Source of the DNA: Oscillospiraceae bacterium
Lineage (GTDB): Bacteria > Bacillota > Clostridia > Oscillospirales > Oscillospiraceae
DNA length: 64,000 nt
Direction: 5' to 3'
NCBI GenBank assembly: GCA_916988195.3
Contig: CAKASQ030000011.1
Span: 1 to 64,000 of the forward strand
The translations under genes and the position numbers were made by a program. Within the stretch, counting starts at the first letter, position 1. Each line of letters begins with the position of its first letter. Below are positions 7,100 through 15,947 of the stretch, one piece after another. The notes beneath the pieces were generated by a model. The model did not search any database. It worked only from the letters and a program-made list of their open reading frames with translations, and was not told the origin of the DNA.

Positions 7100-9235
7100 A
7101 TGAGCGTATTAACTGATCTGATTTATGGCGGCTCGAATGCCGTCGCCGGTCTGACCGAAGGCGCGGTCAACGATGCAATTGCCAAATATGGCGCAGACAA
7201 GGAACTCGCGTTCCCCGATACTGCTTATTTCTTCCCCACGATCTATGCGGCAACCGGCGTGAAGGTGAAAACGCTCGGCGATCTTCCTGCCTGTGTGGGC
7301 GTGCTCAAGAGCCTGATCACCAATCAGGAGGACCTCGGCCAGGCGCTGAACGCCGGTTTGGCGACAGCAGTCGGCGCGGAAATTCTCGAAGGCCTCAAGT
7401 TTGTCGAGCCCAAGGAGAGCTATGAGAGCGCAAGAGTTCCCGGCATCGGCTTCGTGCCCGATCCCATCATCCGCTCGCTCGGCGTGCCGCTGGTTACGGG
7501 CGATATCCCCGGTGTGGCCGTCGTGCTCGGCAAGGCCGAAAACGGCGAGGATGCGGCAAAGGTCGTCAAGGACTACCAGTCGAAGGGCATTATGACCTTC
7601 CTGATCGGCGATGTGATCGAGCAGTGCGCAGACGCCGGTGTGAAGATGGGCCTTGAGCTTCGCGTCATTCCGCTTGGCCACGACGTGACGGCTGTCATCC
7701 ATGTTGTGACCGTCGCCATCCGCGCGGCCCTGATCTTCGGCAATGTGCAGCCGGGCGATCTGGCGGGCCTTCTTGCCTATACGAAAGAGCGCGTTCCCGC
7801 GTTTGTCAACACCTTTGGCGCGATCGACAATGTCGTCGTCTCCGCGGGCGCTGGCGCGATTGCGCTGGGCTTCCCGGTCGTGGTCGACATTGACCTCGGC
7901 GAAAATCAGGTTCCGGGCGTGCTGGAGAGCTGTCTTGACCACAACGAGACCGTTAAGAAGTCCCTCGAGCTGCGCGGCATTAAGATCAAGTCCAAGGAGC
8001 TTCCGATTCCGGTTGCGTTCGCAGCGGCCTTCGAGGGCGAGATCATCCGTAAGGCCGATATGCAGGTCGAGTTCTGGTCCGCCAAGAACACCACCTGCGA
8101 GCTCGTTCTCGCCAAGGGCATGGACGAGGTTGAGGACCACAAGATTGTCATCGACGGCCCCGACATCGACTCGGGCGACCTTGAGTACGCGCTTGCTACC
8201 TGCATCTATGTCGCGGGCAAGAAAATGCAGCCCGACTTCGAGTCCGTCATCGAGCGCAAGATCCACGCCTGGTTCAACTATATGGAAGGCGTGATGCACA
8301 CCGGCCAGAGAAACCAGTTCCGCATCCGTATTTCCAAGGAAGCGTATGAGAAGGGCCTCCGCCTGACGCACTTCGCAGAAGTCCTGTACCACATGATCAC
8401 GGATGAATTCGAAGCTGTCGTCGACAAGTGCGAGGTACACCTGATCACCGACCCCTCGAAGGCGACGAGCTTCCTCAACGACGTGGCCATGCCGCGCTAC
8501 AACATGCGCGACGACCGTCTTGCCTCCATGACCGACGAGTCCGTCGACCGCTTCTTCACCTGTATCCTCTGCCAGTCGTTCGCACCGGCGCACTGCTGCG
8601 TCGTTACCCCCGAGCGTCTGGGTCTTTGCGGCGCGGTGTCGTGGCTCGATGCGAAGGCGACGTATGAGCTCAACCCGAACGGCCCGTCCCAGCCCATCAT
8701 GAAGGAAGGCTGCCTTGACGAGCGCACCGGCCGGTACACGACCGTCAACGATGCGATCAAGGACGCGACGCACGGCGCGGTCGAAGAAGTCACGCTGTAC
8801 TCCATCATGGAAGACCCGATGACCTCCTGCGGCTGCTTCGAGTGCATCTCCGGCATTGAGCCGATGTCCAACGGCTTCATCGTCGTCAACCGCGAGTATG
8901 CGGGCATGACCCCGGCCGGTATGACCTTCGGCGAGCTGGCCTCCTGCACCGGCGGCGGCGTTCAGACCCCGGGCTACATGGGCCATGGCCGTCACTTCAT
9001 CTCGTCCAAGAAGTTCATCCACGCTGAGGGCGGTATCGAGCGTATCGTCTGGATGCCGAAGGAACTCAAGGACGACGTGGGCGAGAAGCTCAACAAGACC
9101 GCCAAGGAGCTCTATGGCATCGAGAACTTCACCGATATGATCGCCGACGAGACGATCTGCACCGATTGCGACGCCCTGCTGACATTCCTGCAGGAAAAGA
9201 ATCATCCGGTGCTTGCAATGGAGCCGCTGATGTAA
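7100..9235 (+). CDS. acsB: Acetyl-CoA synthase catalytic subunit (beta)
   Basis: A 711-aa protein (Moorella AcsB is 729 aa). It condenses CO, the CoFeSP methyl group and CoA to acetyl-CoA. All A-cluster ligands are present: Cys488, 491, 500 and 510 (spacings 3, 9, 10, identical to Moorella 506/509/518/528) and the Cys577-Gly-Cys579 motif for the distal nickel (Moorella 595/597). The N-terminal third, which docks CODH in bacterial enzymes, is also intact, although no CODH gene is next to it. The start has AGGAGGG upstream. A terminator follows at 9332. Confidence 0.96.
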   Translation: MSVLTDLIYGGSNAVAGLTEGAVNDAIAKYGADKELAFPDTAYFFPTIYAATGVKVKTLGDLPACVGVLKSLITNQEDLGQALNAGLATAVGAEILEGLKFVEPKESYESARVPGIGFVPDPIIRSLGVPLVTGDIPGVAVVLGKAENGEDAAKVVKDYQSKGIMTFLIGDVIEQCADAGVKMGLELRVIPLGHDVTAVIHVVTVAIRAALIFGNVQPGDLAGLLAYTKERVPAFVNTFGAIDNVVVSAGAGAIALGFPVVVDIDLGENQVPGVLESCLDHNETVKKSLELRGIKIKSKELPIPVAFAAAFEGEIIRKADMQVEFWSAKNTTCELVLAKGMDEVEDHKIVIDGPDIDSGDLEYALATCIYVAGKKMQPDFESVIERKIHAWFNYMEGVMHTGQRNQFRIRISKEAYEKGLRLTHFAEVLYHMITDEFEAVVDKCEVHLITDPSKATSFLNDVAMPRYNMRDDRLASMTDESVDRFFTCILCQSFAPAHCCVVTPERLGLCGAVSWLDAKATYELNPNGPSQPIMKEGCLDERTGRYTTVNDAIKDATHGAVEEVTLYSIMEDPMTSCGCFECISGIEPMSNGFIVVNREYAGMTPAGMTFGELASCTGGGVQTPGYMGHGRHFISSKKFIHAEGGIERIVWMPKELKDDVGEKLNKTAKELYGIENFTDMIADETICTDCDALLTFLQEKNHPVLAMEPLM

Positions 9236-9331
9236 TATAATAAGCGTAAGCTGCGTGCGCGGCGCGCGATGGGCGGGCGTTCCCAACCTGCCTTGCGCCA
9301 TGACGCGCGGGAGATTCGCTGTAAATTGTAG

Positions 9332-9359
9332 GGGGAGGGCGCTAGTCCTCCCCTTTTTT
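9332..9359 (+). terminator. Rho-independent terminator after acsB
   Basis: GGGGAGG (9332-9338) pairs with CCTCCCC (9347-9353), then TTTTTT. It lies within the cluster, so acsV and downstream genes depend on read-through or on a promoter in 9360-9480 that I could not define. A small hairpin (CGGACA...TGTCCG, about 9380-9403) follows. Confidence 0.75.
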
Positions 9360-9490
9360 GCAAAGTGTTTTCTGATCACGGACATATATGACAAAATGTC
9401 CGCGAGATTGAGACTATACGTGTGCACGCGGCTGCGCTTGCAGACGTATGGACTTGAAAATGAACCCATACCGAAAGGAGAACCTGTCCG

Positions 9491-11422
9491 ATGTATCAGA
9501 TTACCTTCCAGTTTGAAAACGGCGGCAAGCCCGTCATTGTCGACGCTGCCCCAAATACCTCGCTGCTGGACGTTGCGAAGGCGGCCAACGTCGCCATCGA
9601 CGCGCCATGTAACGGCAATGGCTCGTGCGGCAAGTGCCGGGTCAAGATTTTAGAGGGTACGGTCGACTCTACGCCTACGCACCATATTTCCGAGGAGGAC
9701 TACGCGGCCGGTTGGCGTTTGAGCTGCGCGAGCAAGCCCGCGTCCGATGTGGTTGTGCAGGTGCCGGACATTGCGTCTGCCTACCAGAGCCGCATGAAGA
9801 CCGCCGACCTTTCTACTGGCGAAGAGGTTGCGACGTTCAATAAGCTTCAGGAGGACATCCGCGAGGCGGGCGTAGACATCAGCTGCGATTTCGTTTCCGC
9901 GGTTCTTGAGCTCTCGGAGCCCACGCTGGACGATACCATGCCGGACACCGAGCGGCTGGCGCTTGCCGCGCAGGACGCGTTCGACGGCTGCACGGAAGTC
10001 AAGCTCACCTACCATACCGTCAAAAAGCTTGCCAAGACGCTCCGCGATGCGAATTTCAAGGTGCAGATTGCAGGCACGCTCGACATGGGCGTTCTGACTG
10101 TCATGGATGTGACCGGAAAACTCGATGCCCCCATGATCGGCTGTGCGATTGATATCGGCACGACGACGGTTACGGGCGTGCTTCTCAATCTCGAGACCGG
10201 CGAGGTCGTCGCGAAGGCCTCTTCGGGTAACGGCCAGATCCGCTACGGCGCGGACGTGATTAACCGCATCATCGAACAGTCGAAGCCCGGCGGTGTGAAG
10301 CGCTTACAGGATGCGATCCTGAAAGAGACGCTGGTACCCCTGACGGCTGTCATGTGCAAATCTGCGGGTATTACGGCAGAACGGATCTTACGGGCAGCGG
10401 TCGCGTCCAACACGACGATGAACCATCTGCTGCTCGGCGTGGACGCGAACCCTGTGCGCATGGAGCCCTATATCCCGACGTTCTTTCAGTGGCGCGGGAT
10501 GGTTGCGAAGGACCTCGGCTTCGTCGCGAACCCCGACGCGGAGGTGCTCGTTGCGCCGAACATCGGCTCGTATGTCGGCGGCGATATCACTGCGGGCACA
10601 TTCGCAAGCTTAATTTGGAACAAGGACGAATTCTCACTCTTTATTGACCTCGGCACAAACGGTGAGCTTGTCTTCGGCAACCGCGACTTTATGATGTCCT
10701 GCGCGTGCTCGGCGGGTCCTGCGTTTGAGGGCGGCGACATTTCCTGCGGCATGCGCGCAACGGACGGCGCGGTCGAGGCCGTGTCCATTGACAAGGACAC
10801 GATGGAGCCGAAGCTCACCATCGTCGGTGACGAAGGTCAGAAGCCTGTCGGCATCTGCGGCTCGGGTATCATCGACGTGATCGCCGAGCTCTACCGTACC
10901 TCGATCATCTCGTCCAAGGGCAAGTTTGTCCGCGACGGCGGCAGAGTCGCCCACGACGAGCACGGCATGGGGCGCTACATTTTGGCGAGACCTGATGAGA
11001 GCGAGACCGGCCGCGAAATTTCGATCACCGAGGTCGACATCGACTCGTTCATCCGCGCAAAGGGCGCCATTTTCTCGGCCATCAATATTATGCTGTCTAG
11101 TCTTGATATGGACGTTTCGGTTCTCGAGCACGTCTATGTTGCGGGCGGCATCGGCTCGGGTATTAACATGGAAAACGCCGTGCGCATCGGCATGCTGCCG
11201 GACATTGACCGCGAGCTCTTTACGTATCTCGGCAACACGTCGCTTGCCGGTGCGTACGCGATGGTGCGTTCGGAAAACGCGAACCAGAAGGTGGATGAAA
11301 TCGCGTCCAACATGACCTATATGGAGCTTTCGACGAACCCGCGGTACATGGACGAATTCGTCGCGGCCTGCTTCCTGCCGCATACGAACCGCGAGCTGTT
11401 CCCGTCGAGCGTACAGGAGTGA
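9491..11422 (+). CDS. acsV: Corrinoid activation protein AcsV (RACo-type ASKHA ATPase)
   Basis: A 643-aa protein that uses ATP to drive reduction of CoFeSP cobalt from Co(II) back to Co(I). Residues 1-90 are a plant-type [2Fe-2S] ferredoxin domain with Cys40, 46, 49 and 79. A linker and middle domain follow. From about residue 215 (GCAIDIGTTTVTGVLL) the ASKHA/DUF4445 ATPase domain runs to the end, with DLGTNGELVF and VAGGIGSG motifs. The length matches characterised activators. AAAGGAGA lies before the start. The next gene begins 4 bases after its stop. Confidence 0.92.
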   Translation: MYQITFQFENGGKPVIVDAAPNTSLLDVAKAANVAIDAPCNGNGSCGKCRVKILEGTVDSTPTHHISEEDYAAGWRLSCASKPASDVVVQVPDIASAYQSRMKTADLSTGEEVATFNKLQEDIREAGVDISCDFVSAVLELSEPTLDDTMPDTERLALAAQDAFDGCTEVKLTYHTVKKLAKTLRDANFKVQIAGTLDMGVLTVMDVTGKLDAPMIGCAIDIGTTTVTGVLLNLETGEVVAKASSGNGQIRYGADVINRIIEQSKPGGVKRLQDAILKETLVPLTAVMCKSAGITAERILRAAVASNTTMNHLLLGVDANPVRMEPYIPTFFQWRGMVAKDLGFVANPDAEVLVAPNIGSYVGGDITAGTFASLIWNKDEFSLFIDLGTNGELVFGNRDFMMSCACSAGPAFEGGDISCGMRATDGAVEAVSIDKDTMEPKLTIVGDEGQKPVGICGSGIIDVIAELYRTSIISSKGKFVRDGGRVAHDEHGMGRYILARPDESETGREISITEVDIDSFIRAKGAIFSAINIMLSSLDMDVSVLEHVYVAGGIGSGINMENAVRIGMLPDIDRELFTYLGNTSLAGAYAMVRSENANQKVDEIASNMTYMELSTNPRYMDEFVAACFLPHTNRELFPSSVQE

Positions 11423-11426
11423 TGGT

Positions 11427-12059
11427 ATGGCAGAGCTGAACAAAAAGGACGTACAGAACAACAAGGAAGAGGTTCCGTTTGCGCACTATGAGGCGCGCTT
11501 CCGCGAACTGGACCCCGAGGAGGCGGCACAGCGCTGCGGCGTGAAGTTTGAAAACGGCGCGTTTACGGTGACGCTGCTGGGAGACGAATACGTCATCACG
11601 TGGCCGGAGTATACCATCTCCGCCGACAATCCCAGAGCCTTCGCGCGCAAAAATATCCCCACGCAGACGTTCCTGCTTCGCTATCTTCTCGAGGGTAAGA
11701 AGGCAGGGCCGTGGCTGAGCTTCAAGACCTTCCGCGAAATGCCGTGGGGCGAGCTCTACATCAGCCCCTATACCGGACGCGTTTTGACAAGAGCTGCGTT
11801 TACCTTCGGCACGCGCGTCGGAAAGTTTGCCGCGGCCTGCGAGGAGATGGGCGGCGCGAGAGTCGAGCACGGGGACGCGGGATATGAGTTTGAGCTCCTG
11901 CCGGGCTACCGGATGCAGATCATGGTCTACGCCGGGGACGACGAGTTCCCACCCAGCAGCCAGGTGCTGTATTCTGACAACTTCGAGACCGGATTTTCCG
12001 CCGAAGATCGCGTGGTCGCGGGCGATATCCTGATTTCCAGCATCAAAAACTATTTCTGA
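11427..12059 (+). CDS. DUF3786-family protein
   Basis: A 210-aa soluble protein that fits DUF3786, a family repeatedly found beside acetyl-CoA synthase and corrinoid genes but without a known biochemical role. Recognisable features are PFAHYEARFRELDPEEAAQRCGVKFENG at the start (quoted in parts: AQRCGVKFENG), a central LLRYLLEGKKAGP and a C-terminal beta-rich GYRMQIMVYAGDDEFPPS. It lacks membrane segments and a clear metal motif. It is translationally close to acsV (4 bases) and the next gene (10 bases), so it probably takes part in ACS/CoFeSP assembly or use, which is inference. Confidence 0.8.
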   Translation: MAELNKKDVQNNKEEVPFAHYEARFRELDPEEAAQRCGVKFENGAFTVTLLGDEYVITWPEYTISADNPRAFARKNIPTQTFLLRYLLEGKKAGPWLSFKTFREMPWGELYISPYTGRVLTRAAFTFGTRVGKFAAACEEMGGARVEHGDAGYEFELLPGYRMQIMVYAGDDEFPPSSQVLYSDNFETGFSAEDRVVAGDILISSIKNYF

Positions 12060-12069
12060 GGTATGAAAA

Positions 12070-13035
12070 ATGAGCTTTGTATATAAGGGCCTGAGCGCAA
12101 ATTTTGAAAAGCTGACCGTGACAGATCACGAGCTCGAGCGGCAGCTGGTAAGGCTCCAGCAGCAGACCCCGCGCGCCGTTCCGGTCACCGATCGGGCGGC
12201 CAAGCTGGGAGACGAGGTCGTGCTCGATTACGCGGGCTTTGTCGACGGCAAGCAGTTTGAAGGCGGCACGGCCAAAGAGCAGGTCCTGACCCTTGGCAGC
12301 GGTATGTTCATCCCCGGCTTTGAGACGCAGCTCGTGGGCGCGGAAAAAGGTGCGGACGTGCTCGTCACCGTGACGTTCCCGGAGGACTACCGTGCAGCCG
12401 AGCTTGCCGGAAAGCCCGCCGAATTCAAGTGTCATGTTCTGGAGATTCGCGAGAAAACGCCGTATGAGCTTGACGATGTGTTCGCCAAAGAGGTCGGCGG
12501 GTGCGAAACGCTCGCGGAGATGAAGGAAAAGCTTCGTCAGAGCTTACAGGCGTACTATGATGACCGTGCCGAGATGGAGGTGCAGGACAGCCTCATGCGG
12601 CAGGCCGCCGCGACGCTCGACTATACGCCGACGGATAAGGAGCTGGAAGCCGGCATCGACGCGCAGGTGGAGTTACTCAAGGCACAGCTGGGGCAGAAGG
12701 GCCTGACGTTAGACGCCTATCTGCAATTTACCGGCCAAACCGAGCAGAAGCTCCGCGAGGACGCAAAGCCGGAAGCAATCAACAGCCTCCGCATCCAGAA
12801 GGCCGCCGACCGCATCGCCCTGCTCGAGGGCATTGCTGCGACCGATGAGGACTACGCAAACGAGCTTGCCGCCATCTGCCGCCAGAACCGTATGACGATG
12901 GAGCAGCTGCGGCCGCACATCAACGCGCAGTTTGAAGGAAGCGTTCGCGATAACATCCGCATGCAGAAGGCCATCGCGTTTGTCCGGGCGAACGCGCGTG
13001 TGACGGTGGTCGATGCGCCCGCCTCGAAGGACTGA
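12070..13035 (+). CDS. Trigger-factor-like PPIase lacking the ribosome-binding domain
   Basis: A 321-aa protein. Residues about 1-60 (YKGLSANFEKLTVTDHELE...) correspond to the linker before the PPIase domain of trigger factor. Residues about 60-135 are the FKBP-type PPIase (FIPGFETQLVG, VTFPEDY, ELAGKPAEF). The rest is the helical C-terminal chaperone domain. Trigger factor is normally about 430 aa; the missing part is the N-terminal ribosome-docking domain with its GFRxGKxP-type signature. This is therefore a paralogue that cannot sit on the ribosome in the usual way. Its place at the end of the acs operon suggests a chaperone for ACS components. A terminator follows. Confidence 0.85.
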   Translation: MSFVYKGLSANFEKLTVTDHELERQLVRLQQQTPRAVPVTDRAAKLGDEVVLDYAGFVDGKQFEGGTAKEQVLTLGSGMFIPGFETQLVGAEKGADVLVTVTFPEDYRAAELAGKPAEFKCHVLEIREKTPYELDDVFAKEVGGCETLAEMKEKLRQSLQAYYDDRAEMEVQDSLMRQAAATLDYTPTDKELEAGIDAQVELLKAQLGQKGLTLDAYLQFTGQTEQKLREDAKPEAINSLRIQKAADRIALLEGIAATDEDYANELAAICRQNRMTMEQLRPHINAQFEGSVRDNIRMQKAIAFVRANARVTVVDAPASKD

Positions 13036-13146
13036 TTCCGGCAGCGAGGATCTTCGGGATCTCCTAAAATTAGGATATTCCATACGCGAAATATCTCCTA
13101 GCAATTCAGACAATATTTCTACGCAACCAGGAATGTAATTTGTATA

Positions 13147-13183
13147 AAAGCACCTGAGAGCCATATCGGCCCTCAGGTGCTTT
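13147..13183 (+). terminator. Terminator of the acs operon
   Basis: AAAGCACCTGAG (13147-13158) pairs with CTCAGGTGCTTT (13172-13183), perfect over 12 base pairs. It separates the acs operon from fhs. Confidence 0.85.
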
Positions 13184-13255
13184 ATATCATATGTGACATA
13201 TCGCACAAAGAAAAGCGGCCGTTTCCGTGCAAAGCTACAAAACGTTTTTTAGGTA

Positions 13256-13284
13256 TTGACTTCCAAAATAGATAGTGTTATTCT
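13256..13284 (+). promoter_or_regulatory. Sigma-A promoter of the fhs operon
   Basis: TTGACT (13256-13261), a 17-base spacer, then TATTCT (13279-13284). The predicted transcript has a leader of about 120 bases before the fhs start. Confidence 0.75.
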
Positions 13285-13294
13285 AAGAACGAAC

Positions 13295-13318
13295 CGATAA
13301 AAAAGTATCGATTCCGCA
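13295..13318 (+). promoter_or_regulatory. Palindromic operator shared with the acs promoter
   Basis: CGATAAAAAAGTATCG (13295-13310) followed by ATTCCGCA. The 14 bases 13305-13318 match 1831-1844 of the acs promoter with one mismatch. Its position, right after the -10, suits a repressor site. Confidence 0.6.
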
Positions 13319-13394
13319 CGGCGCTGTTGGCTGCGGAAGAAGGGATGCACGGCGCTGAAGCAATTCTTTCCCGGGGGGAGTGAAGGCCCCGGAA
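13312..13394 (+). other. Structured fhs leader with two hairpins
   Basis: Hairpin 1: TTCCGCA (13312-13318) with TGCGGAA (13332-13338). Hairpin 2: TTCCCGGGG (13368-13376) with CCCCGGAA (13387-13394), ending 6 bases before the SD AGGAGG. The direct repeat GCACGGCGCTG occurs at 13316 and 13347. I do not recognise it as a THF or ZTP riboswitch: their conserved core motifs are absent. Confidence 0.5.
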
Positions 13395-13413
13395 GAACAA
13401 GGAGGAAATATCC

Positions 13414-15225
13414 ATGGCAATCGAATTTAAGGATGGCAAGTACGTTGACCCCCAGACCGGTCGTGTAACGCTGGACCCGACCATGTACAAGGACTGGCAG
13501 ATCGCTGAAGAAGCAGAAAAGAATCTGCCCTCTGTGGATTACTTCCGCGAGAAGCTCGGCCTGCTGCCCGAAGAGATCATTCCCTACGGCAAGACCCCGA
13601 AGATCGACTTTATCAAGGTCATGAACCGTCTGAAGGATAAGCCCGACGGCAAGTTCATCGAAGTTACCGCCATCACCCCGACCCCGTTCGGCGAGGGCAA
13701 GTCCACCGTCTCCCTGGGCCTGATCGAAGGCCTCGGCAAGCTGGGCCTGAACGTCGGCGGCGCGCTTCGTCAGCCCTCCGGCGGCCCGACGATGAACGTC
13801 AAGGGCACTGCTGCCGGCGGCGGCAACGCACTTCTGATGCCGATGACCGAGTTCTCCCTCGGCCTGACCGGCGATATCAACGATATTATGAACGCGCACA
13901 ACCTGGCGATGGTCGCTCTGAACGCGCGTATGCAGCACGAGCGCAACAACAACGACGAGTGGCTGGCCAGCAAGGGTCTGAAGCGTCTGGATATCGACCC
14001 CAAGCGTGTGGAGATGGGCTGGGTCCTGGACTTCTGCGCACAGGGTCTTCGCAATATCATCATGGGCATCGGCGGCCGTCTGGACGGCTACCTGATGGAG
14101 TCCAAGTTCGGCATCGCTGTCGGCTCCGAGCTGATGGCTATCCTCGCTGTCGCCCGCGATCTGAAGGATCTGCGTGAGCGTATCGGCAAGATCGTTGTTG
14201 CCTACTCCAAGAGCGGCGACCCCGTCACCTGCGAGGACCTCGAAGTTGCCGGCGCCATGACCGCATGGATGCGCAACACCATCAACCCCACCATGTGCTA
14301 CACGGTCGAGCATCAGCCCGTTCTGGTCCATGCAGGCCCGTTCGCAAACATCGCCATCGGCCAGTCCTCTGTTATCGCTGACCGTCTGGCCCTGAAGCTC
14401 TTCGATTACCATGTCACCGAGTCCGGCTTCGCTGCCGACATCGGCTTCGAGAAGTTCTGGAACGTCAAGACCCGTCTTTCCGGTCTGACCCCGAACGTCT
14501 CCGTTCTGGTTGCAACCGTCCGCGCGCTCAAGATGCACGGCGGCGGCCCGAAGGTCACCCCGGGCGCTCCCCTTGCCAAGGAATACACCGAGGAGAACCT
14601 CGAGCTCCTGGAAAAGGGCACCTGCAACCTGTTCCACCATGTGAACACCATCAAGAAGTCCGGCATCAATCCGGTCGTCTGCATCAACCGCTTCTACACC
14701 GACACCGACGCGGAGATCGCGCTCCTGAAGAAGCTCTGCGCCGAGCACGGCGTCCGCTGCGCCGAGTCCAACCACTGGCGCTTCGGCGGTGAAGGCGCGA
14801 TCGAGCTGGCAAAGACCGTTGTCGAGGCTTGCGAAGATCCCGTCAACATCAAGTTCCTGTACGACCTCGAAATGCCGCTGCGTCAGCGCGTCGAGCTGAT
14901 CGCGAAGGAAGTCTACGGCGCAGACGGCGTCGAATGGGCACCTCTGGCTGTCCAGAAGGCAGAGCGCTTCGAGTCCGACCCGAAGTACAAGGATTACTGC
15001 ACGATGATGGTCAAGACCCACCTGTCCCTGTCCGACGACCCCACCAAGAAGGGCGAACCCAAAGGCTGGAAGCTCAAGGTCCGCGACATTCTGGAATACG
15101 GCGGCGCGAAGTTCCTCTGCCCGATGGCTGGCACCATCTCCATGATGCCCGGCACGGCTGCCAACCCCGCCTATCGCCGCGTCGACGTCGACACCGAGAC
15201 CGGCAAGGTTTCCGGCCTTTTCTAA
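13414..15225 (+). CDS. fhs: Formate-tetrahydrofolate ligase
   Basis: A 603-aa enzyme that ligates formate to THF using ATP, the first folate step of the methyl branch. The P-loop TPFGEGKST spans residues 90-98; most bacterial enzymes have TPAGEGK there. [32 protein letters not shown] and [12 protein letters not shown] are family motifs. It is longer than the usual 556 or so residues because of an N-terminal extension of about 30 residues ([20 protein letters not shown]) and small insertions, so this is a divergent subtype. AAGGAGGAAA sets the start. fchA and folD follow on the same strand. Confidence 0.96.
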   Translation: MAIEFKDGKYVDPQTGRVTLDPTMYKDWQIAEEAEKNLPSVDYFREKLGLLPEEIIPYGKTPKIDFIKVMNRLKDKPDGKFIEVTAITPTPFGEGKSTVSLGLIEGLGKLGLNVGGALRQPSGGPTMNVKGTAAGGGNALLMPMTEFSLGLTGDINDIMNAHNLAMVALNARMQHERNNNDEWLASKGLKRLDIDPKRVEMGWVLDFCAQGLRNIIMGIGGRLDGYLMESKFGIAVGSELMAILAVARDLKDLRERIGKIVVAYSKSGDPVTCEDLEVAGAMTAWMRNTINPTMCYTVEHQPVLVHAGPFANIAIGQSSVIADRLALKLFDYHVTESGFAADIGFEKFWNVKTRLSGLTPNVSVLVATVRALKMHGGGPKVTPGAPLAKEYTEENLELLEKGTCNLFHHVNTIKKSGINPVVCINRFYTDTDAEIALLKKLCAEHGVRCAESNHWRFGGEGAIELAKTVVEACEDPVNIKFLYDLEMPLRQRVELIAKEVYGADGVEWAPLAVQKAERFESDPKYKDYCTMMVKTHLSLSDDPTKKGEPKGWKLKVRDILEYGGAKFLCPMAGTISMMPGTAANPAYRRVDVDTETGKVSGLF

Positions 15226-15259
15226 GAGAGAACCGAGCTACATACGCAAACCCAACCGG

Positions 15260-15283
15260 GAGGCGGCGGATATCCGCCGCCTC
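15260..15283 (+). terminator. Palindromic hairpin, fhs-fchA
   Basis: A 24-base perfect palindrome (GAGGCGGCGGAT and its complement) followed by TCTTT, just before the fchA SD. It could be a partial terminator or an mRNA processing site. Confidence 0.55.
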
Positions 15284-15308
15284 TCTTTACGAATAAGGAG
15301 AAACATCC

Positions 15309-15929
15309 ATGGATATGACGACAAAATCCTGCCGTGAATTTGTTACGGTTCTGGCTTCCAACGAACCGGCGCCCGGCGGCGGCGGTGCGTCCGCGCTTGT
15401 CGCTGCGCTTGGTACGGCGCTCGGCAATATGGTGGGCTCGCTCACCGTCGGCAAGAAGAAATATGCCGATGTCGAAGAGGAGATCAAAGCGCTCATGAAG
15501 GAGTGCGACGACCTCCAGACCCAGCTTCTCGATCAGGTCCCCGCCGACGCGGAGGGCTTTGTGCCGCTGGCGAAGGCCTATGGCATTCCCAAGGACGACC
15601 CCACGAGAGCCGAGACCCTGGAGAAGGCCACCATCATCGCCTGCCAGGTCCCGATGCACATCATGGAGCTTTGCTGCAAGTCGCTCGACGCGATCAAGGT
15701 CTTTGCTGACAAGGGCTCGAGACTTGCTGTTTCCGACGCAGGCTGCGGCGCTGTGATCGTGAAGTCTGCGCTGCAGGCGGCTTCCTTAAACGTCTTCATC
15801 AACACCAAGACGCTCCAGAACCGCGCTGTTGCGGAGGAAATGAACGCAAAGTGCCTCGGTATGCTCGACACCTACGGCAAGCTGGCCGATGAAATTTTTG
15901 AGACCGTCAAGGCCGGATTCTTTAAATAA
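15309..15929 (+). CDS. fchA: Methenyl-THF cyclohydrolase / formimino-THF cyclodeaminase (FchA)
   Basis: A 206-aa, all-helical FTCD_C-family protein. The N-terminal NEPAPGGGGASALVAALGTALG is the family signature around the folate site. The family either releases ammonia from 5-formimino-THF or interconverts formyl- and methenyl-THF. Placed between fhs and folD, the cyclohydrolase role is most likely, and it is needed because the adjacent FolD appears to lack cyclohydrolase residues. A formimino-THF role would also fit purine or histidine breakdown. AAGGAG precedes the start, and folD begins 18 bases after its stop. Confidence 0.9.
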   Translation: MDMTTKSCREFVTVLASNEPAPGGGGASALVAALGTALGNMVGSLTVGKKKYADVEEEIKALMKECDDLQTQLLDQVPADAEGFVPLAKAYGIPKDDPTRAETLEKATIIACQVPMHIMELCCKSLDAIKVFADKGSRLAVSDAGCGAVIVKSALQAASLNVFINTKTLQNRAVAEEMNAKCLGMLDTYGKLADEIFETVKAGFFK

Positions 15930-15947
15930 GGAAGGAAGAACAAAACA

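Noticed and set aside
7109-9469. A 786-codon open frame on the minus strand opposite acsB (and similar long antisense frames at 4698-6599, 41103-43856 and 49998-51893)
   Set aside because: They mirror strongly coding, GC-rich genes, have Asp/Val/Arg-heavy compositions typical of antisense frames and show no domains or ribosome sites.
13036-13413. THF-I or ZTP riboswitch upstream of fhs
   Set aside because: The conserved cores are not present; only generic hairpins are seen.
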